Shown here: positions 1 through 17,042 of the stretch, piece by piece
Layout of the letters: each line of letters begins with the position of its first letter
How positions within the stretch are numbered: the first letter of the stretch is position 1
Assembly: GCA_000320545.1 (NCBI GenBank)
Contig: ADNK01002373.1
Location: forward strand, 1 to 64,000
Length of the DNA: 64,000 bases
Reading direction: 5' to 3'
DNA from: Bigelowiella natans CCMP2755
Lineage: Eukaryota > Cercozoa > Chlorarachniophyceae
Program-made: the position numbers and the translations under genes
The notes under the pieces: generated by a model
What the model was told of the DNA's origin: nothing
The model's input: only the letters and a program-made list of their open reading frames with translations
The model's database searches: none

Positions 1-148
1 GACCCCCCCCCCCCCCACACGCACTCACCACCCTCCCCCTCACTCCGCCATAGGTGGTGGCCCATACCAAATCGTTGTAGTAGTAGTAGTAGTAGTAGTT
101 GTTGTTGTATACTACAGAATATTGGAGATGTGTAGGTACGTAGCACAT

Positions 149-149
<1 letters not shown>

Positions 150-186
<37 letters not shown>
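150..186. repeat. (CA)n microsatellite
   Basis: A pure CA run of about 18 units lies in what is probably a VPS11 intron. The rest of 1-296 is pyrimidine-rich low-complexity sequence with (TAG)n and (CCT)n runs. No coding signal is visible before the tentative exon at 297. Confidence 0.9.
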
Positions 187-188
<2 letters not shown>

Positions 189-296
189 ACGTGTGTGTTT
201 ATTGTCCGCCTTCTTATCCTGCTCCTCCTCTTCCTCTTCCTCTTCCTCCTCTTTGTGCACCCCCCTCCCCCCTCCTCTACCTTCACAATAAAATAG

Positions 297-746
297 ATCT
301 TGCAAAGGACCCATCTTTACAGTATTGCGATCAGCTTGGTAATGTGTATGTTGTATGGTTTATTCAACACAGTTGTTCTTGTTATCTGCATTCATGATAC
401 GTCGTTTGGGTGATGATGGTGACGACGATGATGATGATAACATTCAAGTAGTAGTGCTCATCATCATCATTTGTACGATGATTATTTATTTTGTTTGTCC
501 GTCGTAATATTATTTGCACAAGGCTGTGAGCAAAGGGCAAAGCGAGTCCTACATCATGAAGATCTTCAAAATGAGTGCTGATCACAAAAGGGTGGGTACT
601 GCTGCTGGTAGCATTATTATTATTGTAGTTATAATAAATAGTAGTAGTACATTTAGCTTGTATGATAGATAGGTGGATGAAAAGAAGAAGAAGAAGAAAA
701 TGGAACTACCACCAGCAGCAGCAGCAGCAGATGATCATAATCATCC

Positions 747-782
<36 letters not shown>

Positions 783-1647
783 TTAACGTATTATTTCTAC
801 TGTGTTTTATCTTAGGATAAGGGTGATTATGCTGGAGCAATGGCGGATTATCTTAAAACAATAGGTTAGAAGAATACTATTTTCTTCTTGTTGTTGTTAT
901 TGTGGGTACATCGTCCTCCTCCCCATCGTCGTCGTCGTCTTCTTCTTCTTCTTTGTTTTACGTTTCCTCCTTGTTATCTATCCATTGGTTGTGCAATATC
1001 AATAAGTATATTAGTTATTGTTGATGTAGAGGGTCGGTGTGCTTACAACACGTGTTTCTTGTTTACTAATAGTTCACGTAGTAGTAGTAGTAATGGTAGT
1101 AGATGGTGGTAGAATTTCTTCCACATAGTCATCTTCAAAAACTATGATGATTGTTTCTTCTCCCCTTCCTTCCTTCTTTCATGATCTAGGCCATGTAGAG
1201 CCATCGTACGTGATTAGGCAGTTCCTAGATGCTCAGGTACTCATACAACACTACTACTACCTACTACTGCTACTACTACAACTACAACTACTTGTGACAT
1301 CATCACCATCATGATTACTTGTTGTTATTTATGTCAGCGCATCGTACATCTGGCGTCCTACCTTGAGGTACAAACACCACCACAAGTAGTACTAGTAGTA
1401 GTAGTAGTAGTACCAGCAGCAGCAGTCTGTGCCTGCACCACGCTGTACTAAATGAATTCCACTGTCCTTCTTTCTTCTTAGGCTCTGCACGACAGGGGCT
1501 TGGCGAATAAGGTAGTATGATGATGATGATGATGATGTGGTGGTGTTGGTAGCGATAGTGAAAAACGGTAGCAGCATGCATCATCACCATCATCAAAATG
1601 CCATTGCTCTGCACCGCTGTATTGCAGTACCTATTGTAGTTGTAGTT

Positions 1648-1681
<34 letters not shown>

Positions 1682-1926
1682 CAGTAGTGACACCACTTCT
1701 AAGCACGTTTTCTGTCATTATTGTCATCATCATCATCGTTATCATGATCGTTGTCCTCTGTAGGATCACACAACATTGCTATTAAAGTGCTACACCAAGT
1801 TGAAGGTGGTTCTTGTTGTTTTTGTTGTTCATGCATTCTAGTCACAGTTTCTACTGACATAATCGTCGTCGTTGTCGTTGTCTCTCTTTTCATTCGTTGG
1901 GTTTATGTGTGAGGTGCTCCTTGTTT

Positions 1927-1964
<38 letters not shown>

Positions 1965-2341
1965 CGCTTTTCATCATTTCCTCTTTCCGCTGGTCAGATT
2001 CCCGAGAAACTCGATAAGTTTCTGCAAGGTGTTTTGTCAGTAGCCATGATGATGACGAGGAGAAAGAGACGGGGGGGGGAGGGGGGGGGGGGGGAACAGA
2101 GAGGGAGGAGTAAGAGAATGATGTTGATCGATTCACTACTACTAGTTACATTCGTTTGTTTGCTCATCTCTCTCTTTCTGCTTGCCAGTGATGATCGTCG
2201 TCTTTGTGATAATACTCATCGTCAATGACTTGACACAGCACTCACCCTGCTAACATCATCATATACTTACATTGCCATTCAGAAGCTGAAAAGAAGACAG
2301 CAAGCAGGGCAGCTTCATCGTCATCAAGTGAGTAAGAAGGA

Positions 2342-2375
<34 letters not shown>

Positions 2376-2989
2376 GCGATGTCCATCAATCACCTTTATC
2401 ATTAGTTGTTACTTAATACAAATTTATGCATGCTCAAGTAGGTCCTGCTGCTGGTGGTGGTGGTGGTGGTGGTGGTGCTGATCATCCTGTTGAATCTGCA
2501 AGCTTTGATGTCGAAGCTGCTATAGAAGTGTGCTTTAAAGCAGGGTCAGTGAGTGAGTGAGAAGGAGTAGTAGTAGTCTGGAAGAAGAAGAAGAAGATGA
2601 AGAAGAAGAAGAAGAGAGGACAGAGATAGATTAAGATACTCAGGGGTGGGAGAACAGCAGCCAGCAGAGGAAAGGGGAGAGCTTACTTCACAACTTTGCC
2701 TTTACCATCATCATCTTCTTCATCATTATTATCATCATAACAGGCACTATGAGCAAGCTCGATCGTTGGCCAAAAGATGGCAGTATCATGCTTGGTACTT
2801 ACGAGTCAGTTTGGAAAAGCTGAGCTCTCCATCAGATGCGCTTGTTTACATCTCTACGCTGCCTCCATCGCTACAGGTACTACTACTACTAGCACTATTA
2901 CTACTAGTTGGTGGTGGTAAGGGTTGTAAGTTTATTATTATTGTTAGTAGTAGTATTCGTAGTAATATTTGTGTCGTCAGATAGATAGC

Positions 2990-3021
<32 letters not shown>

Positions 3022-3719
3022 CTACCATCATCAGCATCATCATCACCATCGTCATGATCATCATTATCATTAAATATCATCATGATTATCTAATCAATAA
3101 CAATAAAATAGAGCGAATTTCTGGGTAAGTATGGCAAGACTTTGATAGAGGAAGATGCTAAAACTACAACCAGACTACTTTCAAATATTTGTGGCAAAAA
3201 GGTGAGATGTGATAGGATGCGGAGAGAAGTAAGCCTATTGAATATGGGACTTATGATGATGATGATGATGATGATGACGATGATGATGATGATGATGACG
3301 ATGATGATGATGCGTGTTGGTTGTTGATTCTCGGTATTTCTCATTGTTTCAATAATCATATTGAGTAGACTGAGAGGAAACTACGTCCAAAAGCTGACAA
3401 GTTTCTGCACATTTTCCTTGGAGAACCCAGGTAGTAGTTGATGGTAGTAGTAGTAGGCAGGTATTGTAGTCATCATCATCATCGTTTCAACTGAACCACC
3501 ACACGTCGTGTACCTCATCATCAGACGATTCTTGGATTTTCTCAAAAAAGTTGTTGAGGAGGTGACAATCAATAATAGAAGTGCTTCTTGTTTTTCTCTT
3601 AATTTTTCCTCCTCCCTATTGCCGCATTGATGAAAGAGTGGATGATATCATGATGATAATGATGATGAGAATGATTGTGTGTGTGTGTGTGTGTGTGTAA
3701 TATGGGCTTATTAATTTCA

Positions 3720-3759
<40 letters not shown>

Positions 3760-4479
3760 ACTGTAGGTCCCGAATCAAAGCGCTGTAGTTTACAATACGT
3801 TGTTGGATCTATATCTCACTGTGCACCTATATGATGATGATCATCATCCTTCTTCTTCCTCCTCCAAGCATCGCGTCGAGGTTGGCGATCAAGGTCTTGA
3901 TTCAGAAAAATCATCATCACCGTCTTCTATATTATGATCATCATCATCATTATCATCTATTATCATCATCATATTACTTACATCTCCAGCAGACCCTCTT
4001 CGTAAAGGGGTGGTAGCAAAAGCAGGCAAACACGATGACACTAAGCTTACTCCACAACAGGTGTAGTAGTAGTGCAATAACATCTTATGGTTGTGCTAAA
4101 TTTCTAATAGCCCATGTATTATGTCAACATCATCACCATCATCATCATCATCATCATCATCCTAATCATGCGTCTAGATCGAAGAAAGAGAGGCAAATTT
4201 CCAGAAAGCTATGCTGGTGAACAACATCTATCATCCCTGTTATCATCATCATCAACAATAGCATAATCGCTCTTTCCTTTGCAATATGCTGCTGATGATG
4301 ATGATGACTCATTTTCATATTCGTGATCATTGTGTAAGATGTGTGTTGTAATATATGTATGTTGGTGTTTAGTTGCTGAAAAGTCAACAGGCGTGTTACG
4401 ACGTCAACCAAGCTCTCGTATCAGCAAAAATACACAAGTTTGAGAAAGGTGTGTGCCTACTGCAGTGGGATGTAAATAG

Positions 4480-4525
<46 letters not shown>

Positions 4526-6486
4526 GCTTTATTACAAGCACCTGCTTATCGCTACTATTATCATCATCATCATCAGCAGCAGCAGCAGCAGCATAACACT
4601 CTCGATATTACGTGTGCATGTTGTTGATGGATGATGATGTATACGTGTGCATGCTGTCACATTCCTTTGGTAAATTGTTACGTAATGTTGTTGTCTTTGC
4701 TTTTGCTTTTGTCAACGAAAAGGAATGATCTATTTGTACGAAAAACTGCGTTTGTTCGGTAAGAAATGGGTTGTTTGTGGTCGTGATGATGATGATGATA
4801 CAGCATAGTTAATTTAGTACTATCCCTTCTTATGGGTTGTTGATATACAAATAATGTGGGAATGTGTTACTAGTTGTTGATGGATGATGATGTATACCAC
4901 ATGTATGAATATGAATCCAATCAGGTGAAATACTGCAGTATTACATGGAGACTGGCAATCACAAGCGTTTAATACGTGCTTGTGTAAATCATGGAACCAC
5001 AGACCCTGATCTATGGGTTCAGGTAAATGTCATTACTATTACTACTACTAGTAGTAGATGCTGCTGATGATGATGAAGAAGAAGAAGAAGAAGAAAACAC
5101 GGAAATATTAGCAAAGGCAAGAGCAAGTATTTTGCTTAGGAGAAGAGGAAGTTGTTGTCCTTTCTTCCTCGCTCCCCTTTCAAGAAGCTTAGTCGTATAT
5201 TCATTCTTATTGATAAATGACCCCCCCCCTTCTCTCTTTCTCTCTTTCTCTCGTTATGCACAACCAGGCACTGAAGTACTTCGCTGAGCATGAAGATCCC
5301 TGTGAGGTAGAGAGTGCAGATTCTGCTGCTGCTATTGCTACTGTGTGAGAGAGAATTACTACTTACTACTACTAGAAGTAGCAGTCTTTGCTACTGCTGC
5401 TGTACATAGGCACTGATGATACTCTCCTCCATATGCTCTTACTATTATTAACAAATGACATTTTGAATATTGCTTCAGGACGAGATCGCACAGGTAACAT
5501 ACGAAGAAAGCAGTCAGTAATTTTGTCTTATTGCGTTGATAGAAATGAGAGAAAAAATAATAGAAACAGCATGAAAACATGATGAATGGCCAATATTGGG
5601 GAGAATGAGATGAAGATAGAGATTGCAATGCAAGGGGGGGGGGGATCTAGATACTTATCTAGTATGTATGAGGAAAATGACGATGAAGAAGAGAGACTTA
5701 TCTATTATGTGTGAGGAATTAGATACTTTTCAAACCAAACATTTCTTTATCCAGGTGCGGTCCACTAGTGCTACTATATCATGATCTTTCTTCTTCTTTT
5801 TCTTCTTCTCACATTATTGTCATTATACATTTGTTTATAATGTTGTTGTTGTTCAGGTTCTAGAGCACATCGAGGATCCCAAGATACAGCTAGCCCCTCT
5901 GATGGTTGTACTCTCTTGTACTGCTGCTGCTGCTGCTGCTGATGCTTGAAACAAGGACTGCTACGTACATAATACACGATGCTATTAAAACACACACACA
6001 CACATATATATTTATGTGTGTGTGTGTGTGTGTGTATTACTCTAATGACTACTATTATCGCAATGATGACTGACTGACCTGCTTCTAGGTGCTTCAAATC
6101 TTGTCGTCACACGCAAAGAAACCCTTCGGTGTAATCAAAGACTACGTGATCCGCATATTGCAGGTTTTTAATTACTACTTGACATCATATTGGCATATTG
6201 ATTTGAACATGCCAATATTCTTCATCGTTTTTTCCTTCATAGCCATATTATCATCATCATCATTATCATCATTATCATTCCCCACCGCGTTCTTAACCAA
6301 AGTTGCCACTGACTACTATTACTACTATTACTTTTAACTACTTCAATAGAGAGAAAAGGACCAGATCGAAGAGGATGAGAAGGCTATTGAAAAATTCCAA
6401 CATGAAACATCAACAATGCGAAAAGAGGTGCTGTTCACACTAAGCGGCATGCTGTTTTTGATGTCAGGAGGCACAAATGGAAGATT

Positions 6487-6520
<34 letters not shown>

Positions 6521-6594
6521 CGTTGATGATGATGATAATCGGATTCATAGTTGTCCGTAATTTTGAAGTAAATTCTCATAATGTTATTTTACTA

Positions 6595-6628
<34 letters not shown>

Positions 6629-6982
6629 GTACTACTACGACTAGAACCAATGTTCCTATTCCTAGTAAATTAAAGTATCAAAAGTTGATTATTGGCAGCC
6701 ACTCACAAATAGTTTAGTCTGTAGTTGTTGTCCTCTCCTCATCGTATTTTTCTTGTCACCAGATCGAAGATTTGACAACAAAGCCGACGACATTCATGCC
6801 ATCGCGAGATCTGATGCTTCCTGCTGTTCACTTCCTATGCAAGCATTCGTACCACGAGCAGGTAATTAAGTGCGTCAGTGCGTGCATGCGTGTGAGAGAG
6901 AGAGGCGCATACTTAGTAGTGATAGAAATGGTAGTATTAGTAGTAGTAGCTATGATGCAAATCATAGCGTTGTTTACCCCAT

Positions 6983-7015
<33 letters not shown>

Positions 7016-7042
7016 CATACTTGAGGATGATGATTATGACGA

Positions 7043-7075
<33 letters not shown>

Positions 7076-7493
7076 AGTGCTGCTACATAGTCAGTGCTAC
7101 TTATCCTGCTGTCCTCATGGGCCCTTTCTTGCTGCTTCGATGTCCTTGCGTCGTTCTATCTGTTACTGTGTGCTTTCAGGTGATTGGAAGCCGTGAATGT
7201 CCTAAGTGTGCCCCTGAGTATCGTTCAGTCATGGAGATTAAGGTGATAATCATGATAATAATAATAATGATGATGATGATAATGGTAGTGGTGGTGGTGG
7301 TGGTCACGTGTACGTGGTCTCTTCCGGGGTTTCACAGATAAACATTGACACTGATCATTTGGCATAATGTTTTGTTGTTGTATCGATCAGGAACAAGTGC
7401 GACAAAGCGCTTCGCAGCATGAGCTATTCTTCAAGATGCTGGTATGGAACCAATCACTGTTATTCTGATAGAATAATATATATAATAATAATT

Positions 7494-7545
<52 letters not shown>

Positions 7546-7691
7546 TATTATATACATATATTGTGGTAATCATCGTCGTTGTTCTGCTGGTTTGTTTCAC
7601 ATAATAATAGGAGGGTTCCAATGACGGTTTTGGTGTAGTGGCAGAATACTTTGGGCGAGGAATCTTAGATTTCGAAAAGAGCGAAGATTAG
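297..7691 (+). CDS. VPS11: VPS11, C-terminal half (HOPS/CORVET core subunit), partial at 5' end
   Basis: VPS11 is a core scaffold of the HOPS and CORVET tethering complexes on late endosomes/vacuoles and early endosomes. The conserved blocks appear in family order: the GDYAGAM segment, HVEPSYVIRQFLDAQ, DHTTLLLKCYTKLK, HYEQARSLAKRWQYHAWYL, KYGKTLIEEDAKTTTRLL, ALVSAKIHKFEKG, DPDLWVQALKYFAEH, VIKDYVIRILQ and a C-terminal RING-like stretch. Exons: 297-343 (tentative), 523-591, 816-864, 1190-1236, 1338-1367, 1482-1511, 1764-1805, 1998-2028, 2283-2327, 2442-2544, 2744-2876, 3112-3201, 3369-3430, 3525-3561, 3767-3893, 3993-4060, 4178-4216, 4373-4448, 4723-4758, 4925-5022, 5268-5306, 5479-5493, 5857-5904, 6089-6163, 6350-6427, 6763-6861, 7180-7242, 7391-7441, 7611-7691 (stop). 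Phases agree at the joins, apart from the tentative first exon. The beta-propeller part lies left of the window. The RING half lacks several zinc ligands. Confidence 0.93.
3723..3757. repeat. (TA)n microsatellite in a VPS11 intron
   Basis: This TA run sits about 10 nt upstream of the acceptor at 3765-3766 and replaces a normal polypyrimidine tract. Further (TA)n runs lie at about 4480-4523 and 7494-7550 in other VPS11 introns. Confidence 0.9.
5479..5493 (+). other. 15-nt microexon of VPS11
   Basis: The exon reads gacgagatcgcacag (DEIAQ), preceded by TTCAG and followed by GTAACA. It is in phase 0 at both ends and joins the ALKYFAEHEDPCE exon to the VLEHIEDPKI exon, as the VPS11 alignment expects. 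Confidence 0.8.
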
Positions 7692-8817
7692 TAATTTCTT
7701 TACCACGAGTTGGTTCTCAATAAAAGTATGCATAGATGGCAGGGTAGTTGCATACAAGTTTCTCCCACCATACTGCGTGAATGTCGACTAATGATGTACA
7801 TGCCAATACATGTGATCTGGATGTTGTAAAACTGTGTCTAGTGCGTACACAAAGTAGTCCTCGCTGTATGCTAGTACGTACCACACGCGGAGCGTCGCAG
7901 TGCACTGAAGCACCAGACTCATGAACATTAGTGTTGTTGCTAGACATACCATCATTGTTTGGCTGTGCATCATTGCGAAGATAACAAGCCATGAATTTTT
8001 CATGAGATTCGAACGTTCAAAATGAAGCGTACGCGGCGGATCGACAACGACGACACATTGCAGACCGCGGGCACAAACATGCAACAAACACGACAGGCCA
8101 GTGCGTAGCTCGATCATGGATCGGACAAAGTTGTGCATCATGACCCATGCTCATCACAGACAAAGTCACATCGTGTGTGTGATGTGTGTGCATTGCATGT
8201 CTAGCTAGCATTCTCTAGATTCTGCTAGCATCATTTGGCTAGCGCAGCGCAATGACTCAGATGCGTGCGCGGCACATGCTAGCGCTAGCTAGCATGCCTG
8301 CGTGGTGCGTGGGTGTGTCTGAAGTGCATGCCAAGATCTGGAGATGTGGCACACCATGGCACACATGCCATCCTGGCATGCGCTAGTGCGCTAGACGATC
8401 TAGATGCTGGCGCATCTGGAGCATGCTGGCATGGCATGAGCATGCACACTTGCATCGTGCGTGTGTGCACGTTGCAAACGATGTCAGGTGTGTCCAAAGT
8501 CAAACACAGCTAGCCAGCTGGTCAACCAGACAATGCAGCATCGCTGGATCGTGTGCGCATCAGGTCGCGATTGATCAAAGAGGAAGTCCCTTCCAGAATC
8601 GAACTGCGACGAATCACTGCGATGGGTCCTTCCCTTCATTCGCCCATCCTCTGGTCGCCAAAATGAACGAAGAATCAATCAGTTCCAGTGCAAGTTGCAG
8701 CTGAGAGGATCACCAGTTGGGGAGTGGTCCATGGCTAGATGGGTCCTCAATTGGCGGCCCATGACCTTGAATTCCCCTGGTCCTCAATGCGCCCCAGACA
8801 CCATGTGGAGATCGCAG

Positions 8818-9175
8818 AACATTGAACATTGAACATTGAAGAAGCATTGATGCAAACCACACGAGCAAGAACCACATGAGAGACATCAATGAACAATGAA
8901 CAATGAACATTGATGAAAAACTGCACCTCCAAAGTGTGACATGACACTTGCAAAGTGCGAAATGCAGTGCCTCGAACTGGCTTCAGTGAGGACTGACTAG
9001 CAAGCTAGCGGGGATCGTGCAAAATGGCACGAACCAAACATTGAATGCATCATCACTGACAGCTACGACCAAGGCATCAACAACAATGAACAATGATGAT
9101 GAACAATGAACAATGAACAATGAAGAAAGCGTTGATCAAAACTGCGTGCGCCAGAACCACATGGGAGACAGGCAT
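8818..9175. repeat. GAACATT/AATGAACA tandem runs and a diverged ~50-bp direct duplication
   Basis: Short tandem runs of GAACATT (about 8818-8840) and of CAATGAA (about 8889-8911 and 9086-9123) are each followed or preceded by a related ~50-bp segment. The two copies, at about 8838-8886 and 9120-9170, share a GAAG..GC.TTGAT core and AGAACCACATG.GAGACA. This looks like a locally duplicated non-coding unit. Confidence 0.6.
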
Positions 9176-9295
9176 TTGCACGCAGCAGAGCCTCAACAAC
9201 ACTCGTTGCAAGGACTTGACAAAAAATCAGCCGCATCCCATGAAATTGGCATGGATGCCGATTGATGGTGCCGTTGAGATGTGAATTGATTGGAA

Positions 9296-9652
9296 CTAAA
9301 ACTGGCATCTTGGATGCCGAACAGCAGCAAAATTGTCAAGCAGGACAATGGTTCGACGGAAAGCCCTGTCGATTTCTTTGTCAGTCGAAGGGACACCAGA
9401 TGTGGCCCCCAAAGCAAGGCAGAACTTGTCATGGGAAGACATGGCTGAGAAAGCACGCAACGTGACCACATCATCATTGGCATCAGGTTGATGACGAGAC
9501 ACCAGGTGACGAATCCTGGTCCAAAAACGGTCTCTGATGTCGCACGTTCCTTGGCAGGAGAACAAAAGGTGCATCAGGGAACTACATTTCCAAAGTGTTG
9601 CAAGACTCTGATGTGCTTTTTGGCAGCAATCTAATGGGTGAAAATTGTACAA
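9296..9652 (-). pseudogene. possible C-terminal remnant of a retrotransposon reverse transcriptase
   Basis: A 118-codon antisense ORF has closely spaced cysteines followed by MHLLFSC and then a DIRDRFW motif. This resembles the Cys/His zinc-binding tail found after non-LTR reverse transcriptase domains (C..C...HLL..C......R..W). No catalytic domain is visible upstream. It sits inside an intergenic island, as does the clearer example at 37319-37846. It could also be a chance ORF. Confidence 0.35.
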
Positions 9653-9768
9653 ATTCCATTGGATTTCTCACCTACGACAAGCTCGTGTTTTAAGACTTTA
9701 ACAAGAAAATCCTAGTAGCGCTACTAGTCTATCTACCACTACTCTTTGGATCATTTCGTATCGCAAGG

Positions 9769-13615
<3,847 letters not shown>

Positions 13616-13688
13616 ACGTAAGCTGTTAATTCCATAGTTAAAGAGTAGTAGTGGTGGTACTAGCAGTTTGTAGCAGTAGCACAAACGT

Positions 13689-13722
<34 letters not shown>

Positions 13723-13739
13723 CAGTACGGATACCGTAC

Positions 13740-14480
13740 GCATGCATGGCTAGATGGGCTATTATTAGTAGTACAAAGAACGAAACCCCCTACTATCTTA
13801 CACCCAGCTCACTGCTGTATAGCTGTGCTACTATTGTCATCTTAATAGATATGAGACGGATGTAATGATATGATTAAATCTTTTTAATTGTCATCCTAAT
13901 GTACAGCTCTAAGATATGGGTGCATGGTTTTGTACGCAGCAATACACAACCCTTCCATGCTATACATGGTGCGTCTAAAAAAGTACAAATTAGTAACGTC
14001 AGACATTTTAGGCAGTGCATGCATGCATGTGCCGAACTAGCTAGCTAGGGCAGCAGTAGTACGCATTATCACAGTATTATGCGATTGCCGTCAATAGAGC
14101 TGCTGCTGCTGATGTGTGAAGTAGTGTCCTAGCGTCCTAGCGCAGCTACGTACGGATCTTGATGATGCTCCGATCGATTGCATTGCAAACTGCATGAATA
14201 AAGTGAGAATAATGCTAATTTTCATACTGAGCCTCGTATATTACAGAAGCAAGAACATAGATGTACGCAGCAGGTATAGATGCAATGGCATATATCCAGA
14301 TCGACGGATGTGTGCTATACCACGTGCGTCTACAAGACGTATATGCATGATGCGTACGTACCATGTGACTTTGTTGAATGGAGAGTTTGCGATTTGTTTC
14401 ATAATAACGTTGCAATGAACACAAAGTAGGCAGTGGCAATCAACACAGTAGCAGAATATCATTTCCCGGCTACTGCTTTC
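13740..14480. other. CATG/CTAGC-rich 3'-flanking island 2 (convergent interval)
   Basis: This lies between the ankyrin stop (13615) and the TBC gene 3' end. Words such as GTGCATGCATGCATG, CTAGCTAGCTAG, GTACGTAC and CGATCGAT are clustered here. No supported gene was found. The stretch at 14480-14940 is plain AT-rich sequence that may contain the 3' UTR or last exon of the TBC gene. Confidence 0.6.
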
Positions 14481-14948
14481 CTTCATTCCTAGATCTCCAC
14501 ACCTTCTGGACCTTATTTGTTGGTTCCGGAGACGTCATTCTTAGAACAATCTAGAATCCTCTTCTGCATTACCGCAGCAGCCAAATTGTGTTGATCATCA
14601 TTAGCTATCTTGAGATCTTCTTCTTCCTCGCAGTTGCGCCCACCATCTTAGGATATTGACCTATCATCATCACACTTTTTCCGTCGCTGGATATCCTGTA
14701 TGAGTAATATCAAAGTTTTAAAAAACAGGAGCAGACATCAGCATCAAATTAGCAGTTTACTACAATCTTACTACAACTATAACTACTACAGCCTGTTGTA
14801 TTCTTGCATCATCATTCATTTGTTTATATTGTAAGAGACTCATACACATTTATTGATGAGAATGAGGGTGATGATGATGATAGCGCGGAATGAAAAGTCA
14901 GGTTCCCCTTGTTAACAGCATCGTGATGGACTCAAGTCAATGAACGAA

Positions 14949-15973
14949 TTATTGCATCATCATCATCATCATGATAATCATCATCGTGACCGCGGCTAGT
15001 CGTAGAGAGCTGATCCAGACATGCTTGCTTGCTTCAGAATCAGCGGAGATGTACAAGATGACATCATTAGAGGAGTTACTGGAAATCACGTGCTTTATGT
15101 CATCGTCTCCCCTCATTTCTGCTACTATACGTCGTTGATCCCTCCCCGCTTCCATTCCCCAGCTCATCGAGAAGCAGAATCTCTGTAGTAAGTAAAGGTG
15201 AGAAGACGACACAAAGAAGATAATAATACTAATTAGCATCAACCAAAGGATTACACCCCCCCTGCCCTCTCTCTCTTATCTTGAAACACATTTGTAATCT
15301 CGTCAATATGTTTTAGTGTCTTCTTCTTTTTCATTTTCTCATTTTTACATGTTGCGGCAGTTGTTCTTACCTGCTCAGAGTCAGCAGCAGCATTGATTTT
15401 GCAGTTGAGTAGTGAAATCTTTCGCGGCTCGCTCATAAATGACGACGGTGTTGACAATGATGGCGATGATGACGATGCAGTAGACTTGGGGGAATAACGT
15501 ATAATACTAGCACGCTGCTGGTTCTGTGATGGTGGTTGGCGTTTATTCGTTGGAGTTGTATGATCCACTCTTTCTTTACGTGTATTGATAGGGTGATCTT
15601 GATGGTGATGGTGATGAGAGAGTGACACATAAAAGTCATGTCCTTTCAGCTGAAACCATCGAAGGGAGTAACTAGCTTGGCACTCTTTCTCGAATATGTT
15701 ACTAGCTTGTGGTGATGATGATGATGATGATGATGACCCCTTCTGCCCGCTGCAAATACTACTACTGCTGCTAGAACCAGCATTGCCTTTAGGAGGAACT
15801 ACAACTGGCTTAGAAGACCATACCTGTTGTGCGGTATATGGTGATGATAATGATGATGATGATGATGATGATGATGGTGACGATGGTGATGACAACGATG
15901 GTTTGATGATGACAACGACGGTGTGATAGTTGTTATCGGACGATTATCATGTGACATGCACAAGCATCATCAC

Positions 15974-16009
<36 letters not shown>

Positions 16010-16232
16010 TGCTATCACGACCTTAAGATAGCCCTTTACGCTCTGCGACATTGGGATGACGAGCTCATCAGCTTGCTCTGTCTGGAGCTGCTGCTGCTGC
16101 TGCTGCTTCTGCTGCTTTTGATGCAACAAGTTTATTTTGCCCCCCTCGATCTTATCTCGCTGTGTCTGTACTTTGACACTGTTTTCCTCTTTCTCTTCCC
16201 ATCCCCCTTTTCTCTCCGTATCATTATTATCC

Positions 16233-16267
<35 letters not shown>

Positions 16268-17007
16268 CGGACTCTCCCCATGTTGTTGCTGTTGTTGTTG
16301 TATACGATCTTGCTGCTTTTGATAAATATTTTGTGCTTGCAATCGACTGCTGGCATAAGCGTCAATGCCGTTATCATCCCCCGTTCTTTCACTGTTGAAT
16401 AACTTAGAATGGCCTACTCGAGAATTGTGGGAGGAGGGAGAAATCTTTGCTTCTTCATCTGATTGAGAACGACGGCTACTGTTAACCGCCTTGGCCTCAT
16501 TAGTAACAGGAAGTAATGATAAAGTGGGGCTGGGGGTGGAAGATGGAGGAGGAGGAGGAGGAAGAAGCTTACTACTACTACAACTGTTGCTGCTTCTATC
16601 TTGTTCTTCTTCAAATTTTTCTTCCTCCCTAACAGGAGTAGGTTGCTGAGTCATCCACTTGACTAGTTGTCCAAACCATTTCTTGCTGCTGCTACTGCTT
16701 CTGCTGCTTTGTTGTTGCTGCTGCTTCTTCCGTTTGCTCATAAGTGAACGTGATGACGAGGTATGAGGAGCTTCTTGATGCTCCTGTTCCCGCTTATTCT
16801 TATCATTCCTCTTCTCATGCTGCACAACTGCTGCTGGTGCTGCTGGTGGTGATGCTACGTTGCCATTGTTCTTGATCCCATCTTGACTACTTTCGCAACC
16901 ACCATTTTGAGTAGAGCTTCTTCCTTTAAAAAGGAGGTTTGCCATACCCATACTTTGCAGAAATGACTTCTTCTTCTTACTCTTCCCTGCGCCACGAAAG
17001 TTCGTAG

Positions 17008-17042
<35 letters not shown>

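Larger units (their letters stand above)
7740..9700. other. CATG/CTAGC-rich 3'-flanking island 1
   Basis: This lies between the VPS11 stop and the ankyrin gene start. It is dense in GCATGC, GCTAGC, CATGCTAGC and ACATG words and almost free of the trinucleotide microsatellites that fill the introns. The short ORFs here are open by chance and resemble no family, except for the antisense stretch at 9296-9652. I see no RNA gene. Confidence 0.7.

Noticed and set aside
1536-2136. ORFs with poly-His, poly-Asp, poly-Val or poly-Ser runs on both strands
   Set aside because: They are translations of intronic (CAT)n, (GAT)n and (GTA)n repeats lying between VPS11 exons.
6479-6580. Possible extra VPS11 exon starting EAQMEDYDDD
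   Set aside because: It has an acceptor but reads into a (GAT)n repeat, has no good donor and adds no conserved residues. The exons at 6427 and 6763 join in phase without it.
7717-9483. Multiple overlapping ORFs of 60-120 codons in island 1
   Set aside because: They occur in several frames and on both strands with no family pattern. Only 9296-9652 showed any motif.
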